Both the position numbers and the translations under genes were made by a program. Below, piece by piece: positions 39,901 to 49,442 of a DNA stretch of 64,000 nt. Position 1 is the first letter of the stretch. Each line of letters begins with the position of its first letter. Origin of the DNA: Phalacrocorax aristotelis. Taxonomy: Eukaryota > Chordata > Aves > Suliformes > Phalacrocoracidae. The stretch covers positions 8,935,682 through 8,999,681 of the forward strand of contig NC_134288.1 in the NCBI RefSeq assembly GCF_949628215.1, written 5' to 3'. The notes beneath the pieces are model-generated. The model made no database searches and was not told the DNA's origin. It worked only from the letters and a program-made list of their open reading frames with translations.

Positions 39901-41739
39901 GGGGCCAGGGGCCTGGCAGGGCTGGACCCACTAAAGGAGAGGACAGGAATGATGCAGGCACAGGGTGCCTCTACATCATGTACCAGGGTCCCTGGGTGAG
40001 CTGCCGTTCATGTGGCATTGGGGTCCTTGACCAGCCTGTCTTCCCATCTCCTGGGGTGCTACATGGCATTGCCTGGTTCCCACTGGAGCAGGAGCTCTGC
40101 AACTCCCTGGGGCAGTCGCTGCTCCTTCCCAGGGCCAGGGGTGCAGGAGTGGTGTGTATCCCTGCTAAGCACTTGGCCTTGTCTCTGTAGAACCTCTGCC
40201 CAGGGAAAGCACCAGGATGAACTCTCCAGCTGCAGACAGCATCTGAGGCAGCGACTGGGAGCCCTTAACTGGACTGGAGAGTGGGATGATTTTTCATTGC
40301 TTCCTCATAATATGAGGACAGGAGTAAGTGACTAGTACAGTTAGTTCACTCCGTAAAGATTTATACAATCACTTCATCCAGTAATTGGTATTCTGGGGAG
40401 AGAGGGAGCTGCAGCTCCAGCATCCGCCTCTGTTTTTTCCTCTGTCTTTCTCTCCCCTTTTCAGAATGAGTAATTCTGTCCCTCACAATCCCATTTAAAC
40501 AGAGCATTTGCAGAGTGAATAATTAGTTACATTCAATTAGGTCTCATGCGCTCTCCCTTCTCACTTTGGGGGACCGATGCACTAATGAGATGGCACATGT
40601 CTGACATGAGGGAGCAGGCGTTAAACACACTGTGTGCCAGCAGGGAGAGGTCAGCATGGAGGGAACCAGAGGGGCCAGCCCGCTGCTGTGGGGCAGCTTT
40701 GGGGAGACGGTCCTTTAGGGGCCATTTGGGGCCAAAGGCTCCATGTCTGTGGCCCATGTGATGCTAGCCCTCTCCGCCGGCAGGACTGGCACGGCCAGCA
40801 GAAATCAGGGTCACATCTGTCTCCAGGGCAGGTTGCTCACCGGGCTGGTGCCAAGGGGACACTGTCCAGCCCTGGGACTGTGTCCCCAGCACTGCTGGGA
40901 GCACCGAGCCCTGAGAGGGAGAGCTGCTGACATACTATTACCTCCCTTATTAAACCTAACATTAGGTTTTAAGAGGAGCCTTAAATAATGTGCCACTGCC
41001 TTTACTGTAAAAGTTGCTCTGTGTTCCAGCTGCTCCTGGCTCTGGGATTTATGGCCTTTCTTACGCCATGCTGCATGCGTTCAGGTGGTGGCAGGTCACG
41101 GGCTGCAGCTGGCCTCTGTACCCAGAGCCTGTGCTGGGCTTGGTGCCGCTGCAGTCCAGCCCCATGCCAGTGAGTGAGGGCCCATGGCGGCTCTGCTGCA
41201 GCCCTCCCTCCCATCACCCCACAGCGCTGCCCTGCAGGGAGACGGGCCCCACACGGTGCATGGTGAGGTGCACTGAGCCTGCTTGCTGCAGGCAGCCCTG
41301 CCTGTACACTCAGTCCCCTGCGCTGCAGGGTTGAGGTCAGGGCACCGGTGGTGGGGCTGTGTTGGACTGGAGCCTGTGTGCTCATTCCTCGCAGGCAGTG
41401 GTCAGTGGGTGGGAGCTGTCACGTTGTGTGGCAGCCTTGGGGGATGCTGACTGCAGATGCAGGGGGAGCGCAAGGGTGTGCTGGAGGCTGGGGGACAGCA
41501 TTGGGAGGGTCTGGGGCCACAGCGAGGATCAAGCACCGCTGATGGCGTCTCCTCACTTCCCTCCTCTGGTGGGAGCATCTGTCGTGGGAGCGCCGTCCCG
41601 AGCATCCCGCCCAGGAGCATCGGTCCCAGGAGTGCCGGTAGGCATCAGCGAAGCGGGGAGGCCTGAGGCGGGGCTGGCAGGGGCTGTGGGCTGTGCAGTT
41701 CGTACACGTTAGGAGAATAATGAAGTTTAATTACAGCTT
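36907..41739. other. Intergenic, AT patches, no gene seen
   Basis: AT-rich patches at 37,735-37,860, 38,890-39,200, 40,320-40,560 and 40,930-41,010. The 38.9-39.2 kb patch (CACAATTATTTATAGATAAA) is the most distinctive. Otherwise GC-rich with chance frames. Confidence 0.55.
39158..39176. repeat. Short (CA)n tract
   Basis: CACACCCACACACACACA inside an AT-rich island; too short to be notable otherwise. Confidence 0.8.
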
Positions 41740-42300
41740 TTTGTCAGCCGTGCGGCGGCGAATAATCCAGTCCCGTCGTTCCTCCCGCCCCCACCCCCCG
41801 CCCGCAGCACCGTGGCGGGGCCGGGCGTGGAGCAGCGCGGCCGCGAGTGCAGCAGCTCCCCCCACGGGTGGCTGCAGGCAGCGGAGCCGCGCTGCAGACG
41901 CGTGGGCTGCGTGGCACGTGGCGAGCAGCGTATGCCCCCGCCTGCGCACGTGCCGCTGGGTGCGTGGGTGCACGCGTGGGTGGCGGGTGGGGGGGCGCGG
42001 CAGAGGGAGGCAGCGCTGGGCAGCCCCGGCTGAGCCGCCCCACGGGCTCGGCCGGCGGAGGGACCCCGGACATACACACACGCGCACACCCGCCACGCGG
42101 GACGAGGTCACGCTCCGCCGCTGCCCGCACGCGCTGGAGGCGGTCGCGGACGGTCCCGCCACGCCACGCGCAGACCCACGCCGGTCCCGCAGCACCATCT
42201 CCCGGCCACCGCGCGTCAGTGTCCGGCGGCCACGTCCCCGCTACTGCTCCGTCCCCTCCCCGTGCCCCGGCCGAGAGAGGAGGGCTGCGGGCACTGCCGG
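41740..42300. promoter_or_regulatory. CpG island with no assigned gene
   Basis: CpG-dense sequence just beyond the CD40 poly(A) signal, with many CGCG, GCGC and CACGTG-like words. Open frames of about 1 kb run through it on both strands, as expected from the base composition. No exon or known start is recognised. Confidence 0.6.
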
Positions 42301-42316
42301 GGCAGCGTGTCCTGCC

Positions 42317-42322
42317 TTTATT
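42317..42322 (-). terminator. CD40: Probable CD40 poly(A) signal
   Basis: AATAAA on the minus strand about 610 nt beyond the CD40 stop, and the first such hexamer I see downstream. It implies a 3' UTR of roughly 0.6 kb that includes the degenerate repeat at 42.44-42.85 kb. Cleavage position not determined. Confidence 0.6.
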
Positions 42323-42439
42323 TGTCCCCACGGAGCCCACCTGTGCCAGGGCGACACGGGGCTGCTGCCCTGCCCCGGGCTGCCACAGCACCAGCACCCG
42401 CCGCAGCCAGCCCCAGCACAGCGCCCTTGTGGAGGGGTC

Positions 42440-42850
42440 CCAGCTGAGCACTGTAGCTTTCCTGCACGGGTGGCTGAAAGGTGCTCGGCCAGGGTGGTCC
42501 CACACCAGCAGCGAGCACTCTCCACTGTGGCACCCCCGGTGGTCAGGCAGATCTCTGCCACGGGCTCTCCAGGTGAGAAGCTGTGCTCTGCTCCACCACG
42601 GCAGCCCCGGCCTGGTGGCTGCAGCAGGCTCTGCCAGGGTGGCCAGCACATAATCAGCCACACTCAGCTCTGCTGCGGCACCCCGGGTGGGCGGTGGGAC
42701 CAAGCTCTGTTCTTGCATCCCCACGCAGGCAGCTGAGCTTTGCTCTGCCATGGCAGCCCCGTGCAGGCAGCCAGACCAGGTGCTGCTGTGGTATTCCCAT
42801 TGGGGTGGTTATGCCATGGTACACTCGGCATCACATCATTTGCAGCCAGG
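42440..42850. repeat. Degenerate minisatellite in CD40 3' UTR
   Basis: Repeated degenerate blocks of the form GCTnTGCTCTGCyrCCAyGGCAGCC occur near 42,580, 42,665 and 42,732, with related CTGCACGGGTGG-type blocks near 42,462 and 42,520. Spacing is irregular (about 60-85 bp). It lies between the CD40 stop and its likely poly(A) signal. Confidence 0.4.
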
Positions 42851-42930
42851 CCAGCTGCTAGACTTCCTCCCCAGCTGGAGAGGGGACAGAGATGGTCCAT
42901 GCTCCTGTCAAGAGTCAATGCCCTGCACCC

Positions 42931-43086
42931 TTACAGCCTCTCCTGCTCCGAGATGCGGCTCTCCTTGCCATCCTCCTGGGCCACGGGCTGGCCCCCGAGC
43001 AGGGTCTCCTGCACAGGGAAGACATCCTCCCCGTCCTCCATGGGCTGCCGATCCTCCAGGGTCTCTCTGGGCCTCCCATCCTCTAT
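42931..43086 (-). CDS. CD40: CD40 coding exon 9 (signalling tail)
   Basis: 156 coding nt from a TGTGCAG acceptor to the TAA at 42,933-42,931. It encodes an acidic tail with FPVQET (TRAF2/3 motif) and QPVAQEDGKESRIS, which matches the end of human CD40, finishing in SEQERL. PRETLE (236-241) and PMEDGE (245-250) fit the PxExx(acidic/aromatic) TRAF6-type pattern. Confidence 0.95.
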   Translation of the reverse strand: MEDGRPRETLEDRQPMEDGEDVFPVQETLLGGQPVAQEDGKESRISEQERL

Positions 43087-46000
43087 CTGCACAGGGGCAG
43101 GGGTTAGGGGCAGGCAGTATCATCCCCCACCTCTGCAGCCATGTCCTTCCACAGGCTCCTGCTACGCTCCAGTGCAAGGCAGGGCCTTGCTCTCTGCGGG
43201 TCCCTCCTGTCTCATCATTTGCCAGCAGCATCCCAGGGTTGCCCAGCCCTTGTCCTGTCCCAGCCAGGCAGCCCTCGGACAGTCCCCACCCCTCCTGCCC
43301 TGCAGCGCCACAGCCCCTGTTCTGTGCTCTCTGGGGCTGGCACATCCCCAGCTGTGCCCAGAAGGGGCCTGAACCCACTGCTGGAAAAGGGCTGTGGGCA
43401 GACTCACCTGCTTCTGCATCTGTCTCCTGGGATCTGGATGGAAAGAACGACAGAGAAGGCAACAGTCGGAGGAGTGCTCCTGCCCTGCAGTGAGCTCTCA
43501 GGGGTCAGAGCCAGGGCTGGTGCTGCTGCACCACAGGTCCTGCAGCTCACATTGTGCCTACTGCTGCTGCCAGGCTGGAGGAGCTGGGGCCCATGGCAGG
43601 GGAGCCAGGCTGGACCCCCGGGGCACCAGCACTTTCCTCTAAGAGCTGGCCCAGCTAGAGCTGCAGCAGTGCAAACACACCTGCTCCCAAGAACAGAGCC
43701 CACTGACCCAGCAGGGCAATGGGCTCAGGGAGCCATGCCCTGGCGGTGTCCCCAGAAGGGCTGCCCCACTCTCAGCAGAGCACACCGTCCTCCCTGCTCA
43801 GCTCCATGGCCCCATATGGCCCCTCTGGCCAAGGCATCGCTTCCCGCGTCCCAGCCCCTTACCTCTGTGGACCAGGCAGTAGATGCAGATGCCCACGATG
43901 CATGTGACAATCACGGCAGTGATGGGGATCAGCACTGACAGTGAGGAGCGCCTGCCCGACTCTGCTGAGGGAGATGGGGTCAGTAAGGCAACCTGCATGA
44001 CACTCCCGCAAAGATGCCAAGTGCCCCAAGCTGCCTCTGCTGGTCCAAGCCTAGTCCTGTGGGGATCCCTCACAGGGACAGAGTGGAGCAGGAAGGCATC
44101 ATACCAGTAGTGCAGTCAGACCCTCCTCTCCCCAAAACACCTATGGGCCAGGCCAGCTCCTCCAAGTGCTGTGGGAGCTGCAGCACCTGGAGATCTCTGC
44201 GCGGCACCGGCCCAGCCAGGGCACAAGGCACTTACCACAGATCACATCCGAAGTGTTTGTCCCTTTTGCCTTCACCACCAGCCCCATTTTCTCACAGCTG
44301 CAGGGAAGAATGAGACCATGTAAACATAGCAAGCAGCCTAAGCATGCAGAAAGCCCCTGAGGAGGACTGGCCAGGGCTGGGCAGCCATTAGAGCTGTGCA
44401 AGAAAGCATGTGCATTGGGCCTGCCAGGCTTGGGGGGGACAAGTGGCCAGGGCTCCCTGGCTAATGCCAGGGCCTATGCTGTGTGACAGGGACACCAGGT
44501 ACATAGCAGGGCCAGACCCCGGGGGTCCTGGTCTGGATGCTGAAACTGCTGAAGATGAAGACAAGTCTGGGGACAAGGCACAGGAGGGAGCAGGTATTTG
44601 AGACCTGCCCGGTCAGGAAGACCCTGGGGCTTGTGCACTGCAGCTATTGCAGAACAGCTTGGAGATGACTCGATGACAGGCTACAAGTGGCTCCATGGGG
44701 AGGTAATTTCTGGGCACAGATAAAAGCAAAGTGAAATCCAATGGCTGGCAGCTGAAGCGAGACTAATTCAGCCTGGAAATAAGGCTCACGTTTCTACCAG
44801 GGAATGCAATTAACCCTCAAGCAGCTTTCTAAAGACAGGGATGACCTGCCAGCCCATGGCATCCTCAAAGCCAGACTCCCCACGGAGAGGGCTAGTGCCT
44901 TGGCTGATGACTATAGCCAAGGAGCATGCTGGGAGGGAGAGCCTGGACAGGGCATGGGAGGTCCCTGTAGCCCCTCATCCCTTGCTCCCCAGTGCAGACA
45001 ACAGTGTGGACGTCCCTAGAGGAGCCAGCACTCTGTACATGCTGAGGGACAGTCACAAGGGCATGGATGTCTGCCTCGAGCTCAGCCACACTGCCCTGGA
45101 CCTCAACGCCCTCATAGTTCTGCTGTGCTCACTCCTGCCCTATGCCAGCCTGATGCTGTGTCCCCCAGAGACCATCCCAGCTGCTGGGCCCCAACGCCCC
45201 TAAGGAGGCTGGCAGCAGAGGATGTGCTCACAGAGCCTGGGCACAGCTGGGGATGGGTGAAGGATGTGGTCAGTACTCAGACAATACCTTGTCCAGGGAT
45301 AGCATGGCTCTGTTTTGGAAGAGACATTGGAGAAGGTGCCTTCTGCACAGGGCTCGCAGGGGGATGACATCCGGACCACAGCCTTGGCTGGAGAGGAGCA
45401 GAGGTTGCAGGAAGGTCAATGTGGACTGCAGGAGATGAGGGGCTGTGGGGGTCAGGCAAGCAGCTCTCCCCATGGCAATGCTGCCAGTCACAGCTCTCCT
45501 GAAGCCTTGCTAGGGGCACTTTTCTGGGGGGGTCCCCCTTTCCCTGGAGGACCTGAGGTCAGTGCTGCCAGGGCATTGGTGCCACTGAGAGGGAGGATCT
45601 AGCTGGACTCACCTGCCACAAAGCCAAAGCCAAGCTGGCAGGGCTGGTTCTCCACGCAGGTCTGGCAGCTGGTGTCTGAGCAGTGCATGCCAGTCTGGCA
45701 CTGACACACTGTGTTGTGTGTTGCATTTCCTTGCGTCTTCACGATAAGACCAGTGTCTGGGCAAAGGGAGCATGGGCGAGGTGAGGCACCGGACTGGTGA
45801 GCCTGGGGGGACACCAGCCCCTGCAGTCTGGGGCTGGCGGGCGCAGGGAGCACTTACTATCTTCACAGGTATCATGGGGGGTACAGTGCCTCTCCCTAGT
45901 CCAGCCCTGCTGATAGTGTCCACTCTCACAGTGGGTGCAGACGGATTCTTCTGTGCCATTGCATTCAGAGACCAGCTTTTGCCCTGTAACAGAGGCTGGT

Positions 46001-48168
46001 GAGGAGGGGTCGAGGGGCCTTCCCCCTCTCCAGGCAGCAGCTCTCCCAGCAGGACAGGGGAGCACTGGCAGCTGTGGATGCCAGGGCTTCTGCAGGATGC
46101 TGCTTGGTGGCCTGATGCTGCTCCAGCATGGAGGGCTGCAGGGGCCACCTCGCCTGGTGGCTGCATACAGTGCACAGGACCAGGTCGGGAGGGCTGCTGG
46201 GCACTGGGGCAGGAGAGCAGGGGGGCCGTTCACTGCCTCCACCACTCCAAGGACTGGGAAACGATCTGGCAGTGACAGCGGGAGCTGGCAAATACCATCA
46301 TGATCCAGTAGTGACAGTGGCAGCACTCTCCCTGCAAGCTGCGTGCCATGGAGTCCTGCGGCTGCAGGAGCACAGTCAGTCCCTAAGAGAGCTCTGGCAG
46401 ATTCAGTGAGGTCCAGGGGGTCTCCCAAGGCACCCAGGAGGTCCCCAGTTGCTCTAGCAGTGAGGTGACAAAGGGAGGTAAAGCTGTCGGTCCTGCCACC
46501 AATGGGGCGGGGGGGGGGCTCGGTCACAGGGAACTGGGCTTGCTCTGCTGTGGCTGGGCAGTGGGTTCTGGCACAGCTGGGCCCTGGGGCCCCAGGAAGG
46601 GGAAGGGGTAGGGATCTCCGTACCTGGCTGACACCGGTTGCAGCACCTGCCCTTGTGTTCATACTGCTTATCAAAGCATCTTACAGCGTCACCAGGCTCC
46701 CAGCACTGGAAGAAACAAGACCTGCAAATTCACGCTGCTCCCCAGCACCCTGGAACCGCCTCACTTCTGCAAGCATGTGTGTGCTAACCTGTGCACTAAA
46801 CCCACGTCCCAAGGTCAGGGCTCCTTCGCAACACTCTTCCAATGCCTGTGCTAACCACAGACCACAAAGCCGCCTGCGCTGCCTGATGCCACCAGTGCTC
46901 TTCTCTTTGAAGTGGGGTGGCAGTGATTCTGGTGGGGTGGCCCCATGTTTCCCGAGATTTCTGAACGGATGCTGATCTCTCATCGCCCCGTGCCCATGCC
47001 AACAGTGCTGGGGTCCTGGGCAGCACTGTTTACTGAGCCTCCCACACCCAGAGCACTGCCAGCCCCTCCCCAAGGCTGATGCACTGGCTCTGATGGGCAG
47101 GAAAGCCCTGGGCAAGTATATATTGTCCATGAAGTGTCAGCCAGGGCCCTTCTTTGCCCCTCCTAGCAGGGGGCTCTGTGCACGGGGAAGGGTCGGGAAG
47201 AGGCAGGGGGAAGCCAGCGGGAGTGCAGGAGGGCACCCGCAGCACCATACCCTCGCACAGAGCAAGCCCCTCAGTGCCCATGCCCAGCAGCCTGGCAGTT
47301 CTGGACAGACCCACCCGAGCCTGCCTGTGCCAGGGGGAGGGATGGGGGCTCCAGCAGAGCCCTGGCATGAGGTGACTGCAGGGCTGTGGGCCAGCAGGTG
47401 AGGGTCGGGCAGCCCTGGCTCGACACGGCCACAATGGGGCTGTGGGGCACTGCCAGTTCCAACACGGGTATGCCTGACTTAGCAGAGGGGAACTGGCCCC
47501 ATCGTCATGTACATCTGACACTGGGCAGAAAGGGAAGTGAAAGGGGTGCAGGCGGGCCTGTCCCCGCACCCCTGCAACCTCCCAGGCCCGACCTGTGCCC
47601 AGGGCTGGGGGGACCCCGGTCGAGGACCCAGGCTGTGCCTAGGGCTGCGGAGCCCCAGGGCTCGACGCCGCCCGTCCCTGCCGGCGGGGACCCCCGCCCC
47701 GGGCTGTGGAGGCTGCAGACCCCGCCGGGCCCTGCTCCCTCGGGCAGAAAGCGAAAGTGAAGTCGGACTGGGGGACCCGCGAGCAGAGACCTGCCTGCCC
47801 CGTCCTGCCTTCTCCTCCTCCTCCCACATCCACGCCCGGGCGCCAGCGGGGGGTCCCGGGGGAGACCGGACCCGCACGGCTCCGCACGGCTCGGGCTGTG
47901 CGGGACCGGCAGCGCTGCCGCGGCTTCCTCCGCCGCCGCCGCCACCGCCCCTGGCACGGACCCGGCCGGGGGCCTTCCTCCCGCGGGGGCGGGCCGCACC
48001 GAGGGGACGGGCCGGATCGGCCGGACCGTGCCCCTTCCCGGAAAGCCCGGCGGCTACGGCCGGTGCTCAGCCCCGAGGGAGCGCCCCAGCCCCCAGCCCC
48101 CAGCCCCCAGCCCCACTCACGCCCAGCAGCACCACGCCGAGGAACCCCAACAGCACAAGTCGTTTCAT
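42931..48168 (-). CDS. CD40: CD40 (TNFRSF5), nine coding exons, complete
   Basis: Type I membrane receptor of the TNF-receptor superfamily; binds CD40 ligand on activated T cells and signals through TRAFs to NF-kB in B cells, macrophages and dendritic cells. Joining nine exons by GT-AG sites with consistent phases gives 846 nt, 281 residues (human CD40 is 277). Residues 1-16 are a hydrophobic signal sequence (MKRLVLLGFLGVVLLG). Cysteine-rich TNFR repeats occupy about 17-187, with recognisable blocks such as CCNRCQPG, KLVSEC and SPCEPCAEGTFSNVSS that align with human CD40. A membrane segment spans about 196-219. The tail (220-281) carries PVQET (254-258), the TRAF2/3 motif, and a C-terminal QEDGKESRIS block shared with human. 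N-glycosylation sequons are at N52, N96, N154 and N181. The neighbour NCOA5 agrees with human synteny. The identification is secure; exact minor boundaries rest on splice consensus. Confidence 0.95.
43408..43433 (-). CDS. CD40: CD40 coding exon 8 (26-nt microexon)
   Basis: A 26-nt exon between a CATCCAG acceptor (preceded by a C/T-rich tract) and a GTGAGT donor; phase 1 in, phase 0 out. It encodes the juxtamembrane basic stretch DPRRQMQKQ. Human CD40 also has a very short exon here. It is required to bring exon 9 into frame with the conserved tail. Confidence 0.85.
43863..43964 (-). CDS. CD40: CD40 coding exon 7 (transmembrane)
   Basis: 102 nt, acceptor CCCTCAG, donor GTAAGG; phase 1 in and out. 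It encodes a short polar stalk (AESGRRSS) and the hydrophobic segment LSVLIPITAVIVTCIVGICI ending at a basic VHR stop-transfer. Confidence 0.93.
44236..44297 (-). CDS. CD40: CD40 coding exon 6
   Basis: 62 nt, acceptor CCTGCAG, donor GTAAGT; phase 2 in, phase 1 out. It encodes CEKMGLVVKAKGTNTSDVIC, the last cysteine-rich segment, equivalent to human [20 protein letters not shown]. The sequon is NTS (N181) instead of the human NKT. Confidence 0.94.
45288..45387 (-). CDS. CD40: CD40 coding exon 5
   Basis: 100 nt, acceptor CTCCAG after a pyrimidine tract, donor GTATTG; phase 1 in, phase 2 out. It encodes SPCEPCAEGTFSNVSS, the best conserved ectodomain block with human CD40, and the sequon N154. 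The other nearby acceptor (CCAAG) breaks the frame. Confidence 0.92.
45613..45756 (-). CDS. CD40: CD40 coding exon 4
   Basis: 144 nt, acceptor TGCCCAG, donor GTGAGT; phase 1 in and out. It encodes the second to third cysteine-rich domain, with NTGLIVKTQGNATHNTVCQC aligned to the human [20 protein letters not shown] block, then a Cys-rich GFGF end. Confidence 0.93.
45858..45983 (-). CDS. CD40: CD40 coding exon 3
   Basis: 126 nt, acceptor TTACAG, donor GTAAGT; phase 1 in and out. It encodes GQKLVSECNGTEESVC and the rest of cysteine-rich domain 1-2, and adds a sequon at N52. Confidence 0.94.
46624..46705 (-). CDS. CD40: CD40 coding exon 2
   Basis: 82 nt between a CTTCCAG acceptor and a GTACGG donor; phase 0 in, phase 1 out. 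It encodes the start of the first cysteine-rich repeat, with CFDKQYEHKGRCCNRCQPG matching the human REKQYLINSQCCSLCQPG block. Confidence 0.93.
48079..48120 (-). repeat. G-run array next to CD40 exon 1 donor
   Basis: Directly after GTGAGT the minus strand has five runs of four or five G separated by CT (period 7 bp). This meets the usual G-quadruplex pattern with 2-nt loops in the nascent transcript. Confidence 0.75.
48121..48168 (-). CDS. CD40: CD40 coding exon 1 (signal peptide)
   Basis: 48 coding nt from the ATG at 48,168 to a GTGAGT donor at 48,120; ends in phase 0. It encodes only the 16-residue hydrophobic leader, as expected for a TNFR first exon. The donor is followed directly by a G-run array. 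Confidence 0.9.
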
Positions 48169-48199
48169 GGCGCTACACCCCGCACAACGATCGCCCGTC

Positions 48200-48235
48200 C
48201 TATAACCTCGCCTCGGCCCGTTCCCGCCCAGGAAG
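48200..48235 (-). promoter_or_regulatory. CD40: CD40 core promoter candidate
   Basis: On the minus strand a GGGCGGGAACGGG Sp1/E2F-like box (48,230-48,218) precedes a weak TATA-like GGTTATAGG (about 48,207-48,199). The TATA-like site is only about 33 nt from the ATG, so if used it would give a very short leader. The surrounding 47.6-48.5 kb is CpG-rich. Confidence 0.4.
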
Positions 48236-49432
48236 GGGGCGTTGGGCCGCCCTCTGCCGCCCCCGGGGCTTCCCCACGCCTCGCAGGGCGCGGAGAGCCC
48301 CGCCAGCGCCCGGCTTTGCGGGGAGGTGCTGCCGCAGCCCCGGGCCCCATCCTGGCCCATCCGCGATGCTCGACCGGGGGCACCGCGGTTGCAGGCTCCG
48401 GTCTCTCCCGCTGTCGTCCCGGCGGGGAAACAGGCATCGCTGCTGGGACACCCAGGCGCAGTCCCCCCGCCGGCCACCCAGAGTGTCAGCAGAGCCCCTG
48501 GGGCTGGGGGTCCCTGCACGGTGGCTCTGTGCGAAGGACTTGCTGCCGCTGGAGGTGGGAAGCTGGCTCCTGCCAGCTCCTGGCCAGCCCCATAGAGCCG
48601 CTGCCCTGCCTGCGCCTTCCCTGGGTGAACGAGGTGCGGGAAGGGGCAGGAGTCAGCTGTGGGCCACGGTGAGGAAAGCATTTGTTCTGGCCCCTCAGCT
48701 CATTCCTGAGGCAGAAGTTCAAGGTTTCACTTCATTTTCCCAACGGTAACTCAGAGCTGTGGTCCTGGAGAGCCCCTCGTCACTGCTTGCAGGCCTGCAC
48801 AGAATCCCCACAAATACGTCAGCCCAGAAACGGGAAGGGACAAAAGCACTGGGGGCCTGGCTGTGCCTCTGGCCAGACACCTGCCTCTGGCTCAGTTCCC
48901 TCAGAGGAGTCCCCAGGGGGTCCCCAAGGAAGTTCCACGCTCCTTTGCCCATGCTGGAGACTTTCCTGGGCTCCCCTTTCCAGCACGGTGCATGGCCACA
49001 CAGGGAGCTGTGTCTTCTCAGCATCCCTCTGCACCCCGGTCACACGCTGTGCTGCCACCCTGTCCCCCCACAGCCACGCTGTGCCCACGCTGCAGCGATG
49101 CCTTCGTGGCTGCACTGCAGCAACGGCCTTCCTGGCCACGATCGCTGCCTCAGCCCCAGCTCGGAGGCTGCCAGCTGCCTGCTGCTGGCCTTTGCCAGGT
49201 CATGCCTGCTCCTGCGCGCAGCCAGCGGGAGCAGCAGGCAGCGTGCTTCCCCGAGGGCGACAGTGGGGTGGGCAGCGCGGGAACCGCGTGCTCTGGATTC
49301 CCCAGCCTGTTGTCACTTCCCAAAACTGACTCACTCGAGAGCATGAAGGGTCCCAGGGGAGTCTTGGGGTCAGAGACGTGGAGGCAAAGGTGGGGAGGGG
49401 ATTTCTGGGCCTGGCTCCCACAGGCCCAGCCT

Positions 49433-49442
49433 GGGAAGTCCC
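49433..49442. promoter_or_regulatory. Consensus NF-kB site upstream of CD40
   Basis: The minus strand reads GGGACTTCCC, a full match to GGGRNWYYCC, about 1.27 kb upstream of the CD40 start codon. One-mismatch relatives lie nearby at 48,957-48,966 and 49,397-49,406. CD40 is a known NF-kB responsive gene, but function here is an inference. Confidence 0.45.

Larger units (their letters stand above)
47580..48470. promoter_or_regulatory. CD40: CpG island over CD40 exon 1
   Basis: Dense CpG sequence covers the first coding exon, its upstream flank and the 3'-adjacent part of intron 1, which is typical of a vertebrate CpG-island promoter. The boundaries are judged by eye. Confidence 0.6.

Noticed and set aside
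41693-42751. Open frames of 347 (plus) and 335 (minus) codons
   Set aside because: They overlap on opposite strands in a CpG island and show no conserved domain; GC content explains the lack of stops.
45281-45400. Alternative CD40 exon 5 acceptor at CCAAG
   Set aside because: It would change the frame and destroy SPCEPCAEGTFSNVSS, which matches human CD40.
47706-48749. 347-codon plus-strand frame over the CD40 promoter
   Set aside because: Antisense to CD40 exon 1 in a CpG island and without motif support.
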